DNA of 10,327 nt from Planctomycetota bacterium (GTDB taxonomy: Bacteria > Planctomycetota > SKW154): positions 1-10,327 of the forward strand of contig JAOAAR010000008.1 in NCBI GenBank assembly GCA_026418755.1. Reading direction: 5' to 3'. Positions within the stretch are counted from its first letter, which is position 1, and each line of letters begins with the position of its first letter. The notes under the pieces were generated by a model, which worked only from the letters and a program-made list of their open reading frames with translations, was not told where the DNA came from and made no database searches. Positions 1 through 6,291 of the stretch are shown here, in pieces. Both the position numbers and the translations under genes were made by a program.

Positions 1-1
1 T

Positions 2-628
2 TTTAAGGCTGCGCAAGGTAAAAAGGTGCTTGAAATCGGAACAGGAACCGGTATTGACTTCTCTTGTTGGACAAAATACGCCGAACTTGCGGTTGGGATT
101 GACCTTTCTTACAAAAGTCTGCTCATATCTCTCAAAAGGTCTGAGCAACAAAATCCATATTGTCTTGTACAAGGAGACTGCGAACATCTTCCGTTCAAAT
201 CAAATGAGTTTGACATAGTATACTCGTGGGGTGTTCTCCATCATACTCCGGACATTTTTGCAAGCACAAAAGAAATATCAAGAGTCCAGCGTCCATCAGG
301 CAGAGCAACGGTAATGATATATAATTTGAAATCCCTTCTCGTAATTCAGGCTATATTGTTTTTTTGCGTATTAAAAGGCAAGAACTTTCGCAGCCTCAAG
401 GAAATGATAGCCAATTGTATTGAAAGCCCCGGCACCAAAGCCTTCTCAATTAAAGAGGCAAGAAGCCTTTTCCTATCCTCTTTCCGGAAAGTAAGAATTG
501 ATACTGTGGTTACTCCATATGACCTGCGAGTAGCAAGAAGAGTATTTTTACCAAGATGGTTACATAAAATAGTGCCTCGACGATTCGGTTGGAATATTGT
601 AGTAACCGCGTCGCAACCTCGGAAATGA
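2..628 (+). CDS. Class I SAM-dependent methyltransferase, 5' end outside the window
   Basis: This is the C-terminal part (about 208 residues) of a Rossmann-fold methyltransferase that uses S-adenosylmethionine. The frame is open to the left edge and reads FKAAQGKKVLEIGTGTG, so the GTG at 26 lies inside motif I and is not a real start. The glycine-rich SAM loop EIGTGTG is encoded at about 32-52. The acidic residue ending strand 2 (GIDLS) follows about 15 residues later, then GDCEHLPF and the Methyltransf_11-type post-II stretch FDIVYSWGVLHHTPD at about 209-253. The C-terminal third is basic and lacks recognisable substrate-binding motifs, so the acceptor (sugar, lipid or small molecule) cannot be told. 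It ends 13 bases before the asparagine synthetase-like gene and probably shares its transcript. That pairing suggests a glycan or natural-product cluster, which is an inference. Methyltransferase identity is secure; substrate is unknown. Confidence 0.88.
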   Translation, partial: FKAAQGKKVLEIGTGTGIDFSCWTKYAELAVGIDLSYKSLLISLKRSEQQNPYCLVQGDCEHLPFKSNEFDIVYSWGVLHHTPDIFASTKEISRVQRPSGRATVMIYNLKSLLVIQAILFFCVLKGKNFRSLKEMIANCIESPGTKAFSIKEARSLFLSSFRKVRIDTVVTPYDLRVARRVFLPRWLHKIVPRRFGWNIVVTASQPRK

Positions 629-641
629 GGTACAAAGTGCA

Positions 642-2501
642 ATGTGCGGCATCTGCGGCATGATTGGCGTAAACGATGAGATTACCATTCGAAGAATGTG
701 TGGTGCACTGGCGCATCGTGGACCTGACTCTGAATGTGTTATTCCATTTAACAGCCCGCCCGCAACCATCGGACACAGACGGCTTGCCATAATCGACCTC
801 TCTTCCGCTGCCAGTCAGCCGATGCCGAATGAAGATGGCTCGCTTCATCTTACTTATAATGGCGAGATTTACAATTTTGCCGAGTTACGCTCCGAACTTC
901 AAGCGTTGGGTCACCGCTTCCGCTCGAACTCCGACAGCGAAGTCGTGATTCATGCATATGAACAATGGGGGGTATACTCTCTCCAGAAGTTCCGTGGTAT
1001 GTTTGCATTTGCACTTTACGATTCCAAAAGGGGAATATTATTTTTCGCACGCGACCGCATTGGCGAAAAGCCGTTTTACTACGCATTAAAAGATTCTGCA
1101 TTCGCTTTCGCCTCTGAAATTGCTGCACTTCGCCAGTGGAAGAGTATTTCAAATAGATTGAATCTCATAGCAATGATTGACTATCTCCACTATGGATACA
1201 CAATTCCACCAAACACATTTTTTAAAGACATAAGCGAGTTACCACCTGCCCATTATGGAATCTATCAGAACGGAACCCTGACCATACGAAGATACTGGTC
1301 GCTTCCAGCGGAGCCTATTCAGGAAAGAGGTGAGGTTTATGAATATATAAACACTCTCATTGAAGAATCTATCAGAATGCGCCTCATTGCTGATGTGGAA
1401 GTAGGGCTTTTTCTTTCTGGCGGCATTGATTCAAGTTCAATCGCCGCAGCAGCAGGTAGAAACTTAAAAGCCATCACAGTTACATTCCCAGGCTTTTCTG
1501 CAAACGATGAAACAAGATTCGCTAAAGAAGTGGCTAACCATCTCGGGTTTACAAGCATAATCACTTCCGCACACCCTTTCGCAAAAGAGGACTTGTTGTT
1601 AGAAGTCTTATCCCATTTCGGACAGCCTTTTGGCAATCCAACAGCACTGCTTACCTACCGCCTTTCAGAAACCACTCGGCAGTTTGTCAAAGTTGCCTTG
1701 GCAGGAGACGGAGGCGATGAGATTTTTTTCGGGTATCCCCGTCACCGTGGCTATGCTTTTCTGTGCAATCTCGATTTTATCCCCTCCCTTCCGAGAAAAG
1801 TCATCGGGAATCTACTTTCTGCTCTCATTCCATTCGAGTCAGAACAGGGGCTACACTTTCTGCGTCGTTACCACGAGTTCACTTCATCTCTTGGAGAACG
1901 CCCCGAAAAAGCATACGCCAGATGGAACAGTTACTTCAACCGCAACGAACTTAACCTTCTCCTCTGTGGTGAAGCGGCTCACCTGCTTACTCAACATAAT
2001 CCTGAAAACTTCATCCTCTCTCTCTTCAATCTCTTCCGTAAATTAGACCCGCTTTCAAGAGCAGCAGCAGTTGATATTGTCTCTTTCCTTCCATTCAACA
2101 TTCTGCAATATGCTGACAGGATGAGCAGTGCTCACAACCTCGAAGTTCGTGTTCCTTTCTGTGATCATATGCTTATCGAATTTTGCGCCGCTCTACCAGC
2201 GAAACTGCGCTACAACCCACGCAGACAGAAATATGTACTATGGCGCGTTTTCAACGCTCGTCTACCGAAGAATGTTTTCAGGAGGAGAAAGGTTGGATTT
2301 AATCCGCCGACAGCGTATCTCATCAACCACGAACTGCGCACTCTTTTCGATAGCCTCATCCTTCAACCTGACGAGACAGGATTACTCAATGTCGGCTATT
2401 TGCGTAAACTGCTGGCGGAACATAGAAGCGGCAGAAGAGACAATTCACTCAAACTATGGGCTGTACTGATGCTTCGTCTCTTTCTAAAAAACTTATCTTA
2501 A
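642..2501 (+). CDS. asnB: Asparagine synthetase, glutamine-hydrolysing (AsnB-type)
   Basis: A 619-residue two-domain amidotransferase of normal AsnB length. The N-terminal class II glutaminase domain (about 2-215) begins MCGICG, so Cys2 is exposed as nucleophile after Met removal. It shows AHRGPDS (24-30), RLAIIDL (47-53), NGEIYN (73-78) and SDSE (97-100). The synthetase domain (about 235-610) has the PP-loop SGGIDSS at 259-265, which binds ATP, and GDGGDE at 355-360. The expected reaction is transfer of ammonia from glutamine to an aspartate-like carboxylate with ATP use, through a beta-aspartyl-AMP intermediate. The ATG is fixed by the catalytic Cys; a GAGG sequence lies about 11 bases upstream. 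AsnB homologues next to methyltransferases often sit in surface-polysaccharide or peptide-modification clusters and may amidate something other than aspartate, so the free-asparagine role is not proven. The stop codon is 4 bases from the 3' end of a convergent tRNA gene. Confidence 0.95.
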   Translation: MCGICGMIGVNDEITIRRMCGALAHRGPDSECVIPFNSPPATIGHRRLAIIDLSSAASQPMPNEDGSLHLTYNGEIYNFAELRSELQALGHRFRSNSDSEVVIHAYEQWGVYSLQKFRGMFAFALYDSKRGILFFARDRIGEKPFYYALKDSAFAFASEIAALRQWKSISNRLNLIAMIDYLHYGYTIPPNTFFKDISELPPAHYGIYQNGTLTIRRYWSLPAEPIQERGEVYEYINTLIEESIRMRLIADVEVGLFLSGGIDSSSIAAAAGRNLKAITVTFPGFSANDETRFAKEVANHLGFTSIITSAHPFAKEDLLLEVLSHFGQPFGNPTALLTYRLSETTRQFVKVALAGDGGDEIFFGYPRHRGYAFLCNLDFIPSLPRKVIGNLLSALIPFESEQGLHFLRRYHEFTSSLGERPEKAYARWNSYFNRNELNLLLCGEAAHLLTQHNPENFILSLFNLFRKLDPLSRAAAVDIVSFLPFNILQYADRMSSAHNLEVRVPFCDHMLIEFCAALPAKLRYNPRRQKYVLWRVFNARLPKNVFRRRKVGFNPPTAYLINHELRTLFDSLILQPDETGLLNVGYLRKLLAEHRSGRRDNSLKLWAVLMLRLFLKNLS

Positions 2502-2505
2502 CAAA

Positions 2506-2578
2506 TGGCGCTAACGGGATTCGAACCCGTGTCTCCACCTTGAGAGGGTGATATCCTAGGCCTCTAGACGATAGCGCC
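2506..2578 (-). tRNA. tRNA-Glu, anticodon CTC
   Basis: The reverse strand folds into a full 73-base cloverleaf. A 7-bp acceptor stem GGCGCTA/TAGCGCC (2572-2578 with 2507-2513) is followed by discriminator A at 2506. The D arm contains TCTAGAGGCCTAGGA as in other bacterial tRNA-Glu genes. The anticodon stem is TCACC/GGTGG with loop CTCTCAA, and the T arm is built on GGTTCGAATCC. The anticodon CTC (complement at 2542-2544) reads GAG glutamate codons. The 3' CCA is not encoded: the next bases on the tRNA strand are TTT, so CCA must be added by nucleotidyltransferase. It lies 51 bases downstream of the PilZ gene on the same strand but has its own promoter. Confidence 0.96.
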
Positions 2579-2587
2579 TTTCACTTT

Positions 2588-2616
2588 AGTATATTATTAT
2601 TTGTCTCAAATTCCAA
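2588..2616 (-). promoter_or_regulatory. Sigma70-type promoter of tRNA-Glu
   Basis: On the reverse strand TTGGAA (2611-2616) and TATACT (2588-2593) are separated by exactly 17 bases. Transcription would start near 2580-2582, only a few bases before the mature tRNA 5' end at 2578. Spacing, AT-rich spacer and position all fit a strong tRNA promoter. The site lies between the PilZ stop codon and the tRNA. Confidence 0.68.
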
Positions 2617-2629
2617 TAAGAAACCTGCC

Positions 2630-2992
2630 CTATTCTTTCGCCTCTTGTTCCACAAACTTGTTCAGTTCCTCTACATCCTCTTTCCGAAAGTTTACAAATT
2701 CAAGCCCTACTTCGTACTCTGACCCTTCTTTTATCACTTCCACGCGCACCACCCTGGCGAGTCCCATAATATAGCGACGCTTTGAGGGCAGAACAAATCT
2801 CGCTATTACGAAGTCCTCCACAGACAATCTTCTTCCACATTGGACGAGAACACCACCTGCGCTTATGTTTTTTGACTTTATATCACTCACTATTTCGCTT
2901 CTTCCCAGTTCAGGATTGTAATATTGAAGTTCCACCTTGACTTCGAGTTTCAACCTTTTATACTTACGCCTTTCTACAGAAGGCTTTCTCAT
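2630..2992 (-). CDS. Small PilZ domain protein, probable c-di-GMP effector
   Basis: A single-domain PilZ protein of 120 residues from the preferred ATG at 2992. It carries the two parts of the c-di-GMP binding signature: an RxxxR motif (RKYKR, about residues 9-13) and N-x-S-x-x-G in NISAGG (about 42-47). A beta-rich body with FVLPSKRRYIMGLARVVRV follows, ending in the common EVGLEFVNF strand and a charged helix. There is no second domain, signal peptide or membrane segment, so it should act in the cytoplasm by binding an unknown partner (motility, polysaccharide or secretion). Start choice: the ATG at 2992 has a strong purine-rich site (GGGGGAAGG) just upstream. A GTG at 3016 would add eight residues but sits at the predicted transcription start. 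It stands alone between the tRNA and a non-coding stretch, so context does not name its target. Confidence 0.88.
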   Translation of the reverse strand: MRKPSVERRKYKRLKLEVKVELQYYNPELGRSEIVSDIKSKNISAGGVLVQCGRRLSVEDFVIARFVLPSKRRYIMGLARVVRVEVIKEGSEYEVGLEFVNFRKEDVEELNKFVEQEAKE

Positions 2993-3023
2993 TTTCCTTC
3001 CCCCGTTAGCAAACACCTCGAGA

Positions 3024-3053
3024 ATTTTATCAAACTCTAACCGCTGTTTTCAA
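3024..3053 (-). promoter_or_regulatory. Promoter of the PilZ gene
   Basis: On the reverse strand TTGAAA (3048-3053) and TAAAAT (3024-3029) are separated by 18 bases, and the -10 box is preceded by TG one base away, giving an extended -10 form. The predicted start near 3017 gives a leader of about 25 bases to the ATG at 2992. It would leave almost no leader for the GTG at 3016, which supports the shorter PilZ protein. Confidence 0.6.
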
Positions 3054-3126
3054 CTCAAATTATGACAATTCCTTTCTGCAATTCTAACAAACAGCAGAGA
3101 GTTTTAATGCACTGAACCAGTTTTCA

Positions 3127-3245
3127 AGTCGGGATTCTTCCCTATGGGGACTAAAAGCCAGGTGAATAACGGAGCCCGGTAGAGTGCCGTTCGGTACTTG
3201 CCTCACTTCTGAGAGAGCAGAAATGAGTACTATTCGTCAACCGTT
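3127..3245 (+). ncRNA. Candidate structured non-coding RNA, family not identified
   Basis: The longest stretch without a protein gene (3017-3355) holds a dense set of complementary segments, paired by hand. (1) A closing helix of 8 bp joins 3161-3168 to 3231-3238 and includes two G-U pairs. (2) Inside it, hairpin 3178-3202 has 10 bp with one bulged G (3182) and loop GTTC. (3) Hairpin 3202-3227 has 9 of 10 pairs and loop AGAGAG. (4) A leading stem 3127-3130/3149-3152 encloses GGGA-TTCT-TCCC at 3131-3142. The TCCC can instead pair with GGGA at 3147-3150. (5) AACGG at 3168-3172 matches CCGTT at both 3187-3191 and 3241-3245, suggesting a pseudoknot or switch. Four G-U pairs on the + strand would be mismatches on the - strand, while one C-A mismatch in hairpin 3 becomes a wobble pair there; the balance favours +. 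Possible natures include a regulatory RNA, a ribozyme or a transposon-derived guide RNA. A weak possible promoter is ATGACA (3062-3067), 17 bases, TAACAA (3085-3090). No decisive family motif is recognised. Confidence 0.5.
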
Positions 3246-3355
3246 GAGAAAGAGACTGACCCATTTATATTTTGCGTTTCTGATGTTGATACACAACGCT
3301 TATTAGGAGAAGATATATACTTAATTTTTTAACCTTTTGTTAGTCGGAGGATGAG
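3246..3355. other. Intergenic tail with no gene; no clear terminator
   Basis: This AT-rich stretch lies between the candidate RNA and the end of the ATPase F gene. It holds an inverted repeat GCGTT (3274-3278)/AACGC (3295-3299) with an inner GTTG/CAAC pair, and a run of six T at 3325-3330, but hairpin and T-run are too far apart for a convincing intrinsic terminator on the + strand. On the - strand no hairpin plus T-run follows the importer operon. I see no ORF or promoter worth listing here. Confidence 0.5.
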
Positions 3356-4363
3356 TCAACTTATTGGAGAGTGACAAAGAACAGAGTGAGAAGGGGAGAC
3401 CTCTGTTAAAGGTGGTTGATGAGTTTCGCAGATTGGGCGTTTGCGTTCGCAGCGGGGATGGAATCGGCAGCCTGAGGGAAGATGAGCGAGAGTAGGGACT
3501 TGACCTTTAAGGGGAGTAACATTTCTGCGGCGTTTGGGGTCAGGTAGCGGTATAGCGTCGAGAAGAGAAACAGTATAGGGGTGGGAAGGGTGGTTATAGA
3601 GTTCTGTAGAAGATGCTATTTCGACGATTTTGCCGAGATACATAACAGCGACGCGGTCTGCGATATGCTCGACGACGGATAGGTCGTGGGAGATGAAGAG
3701 ATAAGCGAAGTTGTGGCGTTCTTTGAGGTCTGTGAGGAGGTTGATAATCTGAGCACGGATGGAGACATCAAGGGCAGATACAGGTTCGTCGCAGATAAGG
3801 AGGGATGGGTTGAGGGCGAGCGCACGTGCAATTCCGATTCTCTGACGCTGTCCGCCGGAGAATTCGTGGGGGTAACGGTTGATATGATGCGGAGAAAGAC
3901 CGACTTCATCGAGGAGGAATGCGATTCTTTCACGAATTTCTCGCCAAGGGAGTTTTTCGTGGATTCGCAAGCCTTCGCCAACGATGGAGGCTACCGTCAT
4001 ACGAGGGTTCAAAGATGAGTAAGGGTCTTGGAAGATAATCTGCATATGACGGCGCAGAGAACGAAGTTGGGATTCTTTCAAAGCGCGGACATCAGTTCCC
4101 TTGAAGAAGATTTTGCCATCTGTTGGTTCAACTAAACGGAGAATGGAGCGTGCAGTAGTGGACTTACCGCAGCCTGATTCGCCGACAAGCCCAAGAGTCT
4201 CGCCTGCCGCGATGGTGAATGAAACATCATCAACCGCTTTGAGGTAGCCGACCGTGCGTCGGAAGACTCCGCTTTTGATAGGGAAATAAGTCTTCAGGTT
4301 AACCACTTCAAGCAGAGGCTCTTCCTTTTTGCACAAAGCATCCTTTTCTTCTAAAAAGTTCAT
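3356..4363 (-). CDS. dppF: Peptide ABC importer ATP-binding protein, DppF/OppF type
   Basis: A 335-residue cytoplasmic ATPase, the usual length for this family, and the second of two in the operon. It energises uptake of di- or oligopeptides through the two permeases. Walker A is GESGCGKST (61-69), the Q-loop Gln is 112 (FQDPYSSLNP), the signature is FSGGQRQR (168-175), Walker B is LLICDEP (188-194) and the switch His is 226 (ISHD). The C-terminal oligopeptide-transporter domain follows (about 255-333) with HPYT and SGCRFHPRC. Four cysteines (299, 305, 312, 330) have the same spacing as in the partner ATPase and fit the 4Fe-4S site known in DppD/DppF proteins. The ATG overlaps the stop of the preceding gene by 4 bases (ATGA); AGGAG lies 8 bases upstream. 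It is the last gene of the operon. The name follows gene order and family; substrate range is not shown. Confidence 0.94.
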   Translation of the reverse strand: MNFLEEKDALCKKEEPLLEVVNLKTYFPIKSGVFRRTVGYLKAVDDVSFTIAAGETLGLVGESGCGKSTTARSILRLVEPTDGKIFFKGTDVRALKESQLRSLRRHMQIIFQDPYSSLNPRMTVASIVGEGLRIHEKLPWREIRERIAFLLDEVGLSPHHINRYPHEFSGGQRQRIGIARALALNPSLLICDEPVSALDVSIRAQIINLLTDLKERHNFAYLFISHDLSVVEHIADRVAVMYLGKIVEIASSTELYNHPSHPYTVSLLDAIPLPDPKRRRNVTPLKGQVPTLAHLPSGCRFHPRCERKRPICETHQPPLTEVSPSHSVLCHSPIS

Positions 4364-5349
4364 CTGGGAATCTCCTTTGCTTCTGAAGAGATGTTGAAGC
4401 AGGAGACATAATGGGAGTCTTCATATTGTCTCAATTCAGGGAGTCGGGAGCGGCAGATGTCGGATGCGCTCGAGCAGCGGGGGTGGAATCGGCAGCCTGA
4501 AGGGAAGCGCAGAGGGTCAGGGACTTCGCCCGGGATGACAAAGAGTCTTTTGGTTTTCTTGCCCAGGTGTGGAACGGATGCGAGAAGGGCGCGTGTGTAA
4601 GGATGAAGAGGGCGCTCAAAAAGGGTGAGGGTATCAGCGGTCTCGACGATTTTTCCGGCGTACATCACGGCGACGCGATGCGCCATCTCCGCCACGACTC
4701 CGAGGTCATGGGTTATAAACAGGATTGCCATTTTGAGTTGGGATTGGAGGTCTCTCAGGAGGCGGAGGATTTGTGCTCCGATTGTAACATCGAGGGCGGT
4801 TGTAGGCTCATCTGCGATTAGGAGGGAAGGGTTGCAGATAAGAGCCATAGCGATGATAGCGCGCTGTTTCATTCCTCCTGACATCTGATGAGGGTAATCG
4901 TAGTAGCGTTCTTTTGGTGCAGGGATTTCGACTCGAGCGAGCATCTCTACTGTAAGTTCTTTTGCTTCGTTCCATGAGATTTTGCGATGAAGGACGGCTG
5001 CTTCTGCGATTTGATGTCCGACGCGGAAGACAGGGTTTAAAGAAGTCATAGGTTCTTGGAATATGATAGAGATTTTGTTTCCGCGGATGCGGCGCATAGC
5101 AGATTCTTTGAGTTTGAGGAGGTCCTCGCCATCAAAGAGAACGGAACCGCGGACAATTTTGCCAGGAGGGGTAGGGATTAGACGGATGATGGATAAGGCG
5201 GTGACAGACTTGCCACACCCTGATTCGCCGACAAGTCCGAGTGTTTCTCCTCTTTTTATTTCGAAACTGACTCCGTCAACGGCACATACCGTTTTTCCCT
5301 CCGTCTCGAAGTATGTAGCGAGGTCTGAAACGCAAAGGAGGACTTCCAT
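4360..5349 (-). CDS. dppD: Peptide ABC importer ATP-binding protein, DppD/OppD type
   Basis: A 329-residue ATPase pairing with the DppF-type subunit on the inner face of the membrane. Walker A is GESGCGKSV (41-49), the Q-loop Gln is 98 (FQEPMTSLNP), the signature is MSGGMKQR (156-163, the GMKQR form usual in DppD/OppD), Walker B is LLIADEP (176-182) and the switch His is 214 (ITHD). The C-terminal domain carries HPYTRALL and SGCRFHPRC, with Cys 286, 292, 299 and 317 in C-x5-C-x6-C-x17-C spacing, the same as in the neighbouring ATPase. The family is known to hold a 4Fe-4S cluster here; that this one does is inferred. The ATG lies 3 bases after the permease stop. Its Shine-Dalgarno GGAG is formed by the last codons of the permease gene, which points to coupled translation. 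Confidence 0.95.
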   Translation of the reverse strand: MEVLLCVSDLATYFETEGKTVCAVDGVSFEIKRGETLGLVGESGCGKSVTALSIIRLIPTPPGKIVRGSVLFDGEDLLKLKESAMRRIRGNKISIIFQEPMTSLNPVFRVGHQIAEAAVLHRKISWNEAKELTVEMLARVEIPAPKERYYDYPHQMSGGMKQRAIIAMALICNPSLLIADEPTTALDVTIGAQILRLLRDLQSQLKMAILFITHDLGVVAEMAHRVAVMYAGKIVETADTLTLFERPLHPYTRALLASVPHLGKKTKRLFVIPGEVPDPLRFPSGCRFHPRCSSASDICRSRLPELRQYEDSHYVSCFNISSEAKEIPR

Positions 5350-5352
5350 TTC

Positions 5353-6291
5353 TTACTCCTTCAGTTTCGGGTCAAGGGAGTCGCGCAAGGCGTCGCCGAG
5401 TATATTGAAGGCGAGGCAGACGATGAACATAGCAACTGTTGCGCTCAAGAGAGGCCACCAAACTGCGGGCTCGCGGGCTAACTCTGCGCGCGCTTCGGAG
5501 ATGATTCTGCCCCAAGAAGGCTCGTGGGCTTTTGCACCGAGACCGACGAAAGTGAGAACCACTTCCCCCATAATAGCGTGAACGAAGCCGAGAGAAAAAC
5601 TGATGATGACGATATGAAAAGTATTGGGGAAGATGTGCTTGAACATAATGCGGAAGGGTCCTGCGCCCTGTGCTTTGGCTGCAAGAACATAGTCGCGTGC
5701 TTTATGTTTGAGGTATTCAGCACGCATCAGGCGGCAAAGTCCGACCCAGCCGACAAGTCCGAGAGCAACAGCGACATTGGTCAAGCCCTTTCCGAGAACG
5801 AAAGTGAGAGCGATGAGCATAAGGAGTCCTGGAATGCTAGCAAGTGTCTGGTAAAGCCATTGAATGATGTCGTCAATGAATCCTCCAAAGTATCCTGCGA
5901 ATGCGCCGAGGAGGACTGCTATGAAGATGTAGATTGCCGACATTGTGAGGGCGACCCGGAGGGAAATCCAGGAGCCTTGCAGGACGCGGCTTAAGACATC
6001 GCGTCCTTGAATATCCGTCCCCAATGGATTCTTGAAAGAGGGAGGGGAATACGAGTTGAGGGAGATGTTCCCTTTTTCATCTATTTTGTATGACTGCTCG
6101 TCGTAATTTGTTGCCAGAAGCCCTGCTCCGCATAATACAGCGACGATAAGATAAATCAATATGATAAAGAAGGAGAAGACTGCTAATCTGTTCTTTTTGA
6201 GTCTGTGGAGAGCGTCAGACCAGAGCGACCTTGCAGGCTGTTCTTGGGATGTTTCCATTGTTGGGTTTTGCAAACCTGGTTCCATATTCAT
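5353..6291 (-). CDS. dppC: Peptide ABC importer permease, DppC/OppC type
   Basis: A 312-residue inner-membrane permease. The N-terminal OppC_N segment (about 20-60) has WSDALHRLKKNRLAV before the first membrane helix (about 37-60). An external loop with the family motif NPLGTDIQGRDVLSRV (88-103) follows, then about five more helices. The BPD_transp_1 EAA loop, ARDYVLAAKAQGAGPFRIMF (198-217), contacts the ATPases. VLTFVGLGA and PSWGRII near 245-264 are typical of DppC. The ATG overlaps the permease B stop by 4 bases (ATGA), and GGAG is 5 bases upstream; a second ATG two codons later is possible. With the permease B protein it forms the channel of the importer. Family assignment is secure. Confidence 0.95.
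   Translation of the reverse strand: MNMEPGLQNPTMETSQEQPARSLWSDALHRLKKNRLAVFSFFIILIYLIVAVLCGAGLLATNYDEQSYKIDEKGNISLNSYSPPSFKNPLGTDIQGRDVLSRVLQGSWISLRVALTMSAIYIFIAVLLGAFAGYFGGFIDDIIQWLYQTLASIPGLLMLIALTFVLGKGLTNVAVALGLVGWVGLCRLMRAEYLKHKARDYVLAAKAQGAGPFRIMFKHIFPNTFHIVIISFSLGFVHAIMGEVVLTFVGLGAKAHEPSWGRIISEARAELAREPAVWWPLLSATVAMFIVCLAFNILGDALRDSLDPKLKE

Noticed and set aside
3207..3216. CTGAGA motif suggesting a TPP riboswitch
   Set aside because: The other conserved TPP segments are absent, the motif falls in a hairpin loop, and no thiamine gene follows on the + strand.
3274..3330. GCGTT/AACGC inverted repeat and a later T-run as a + strand terminator for the candidate RNA
   Set aside because: The T-run begins about 26 bases after the repeat and the stem is short; it does not meet the usual form of an intrinsic terminator.
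3686..4018. A 110-codon open frame on the + strand within the ATPase F gene
   Set aside because: It lies fully inside a well-supported ATPase gene on the other strand, has no family motif and no ribosome site; it is a shadow of conserved coding sequence.
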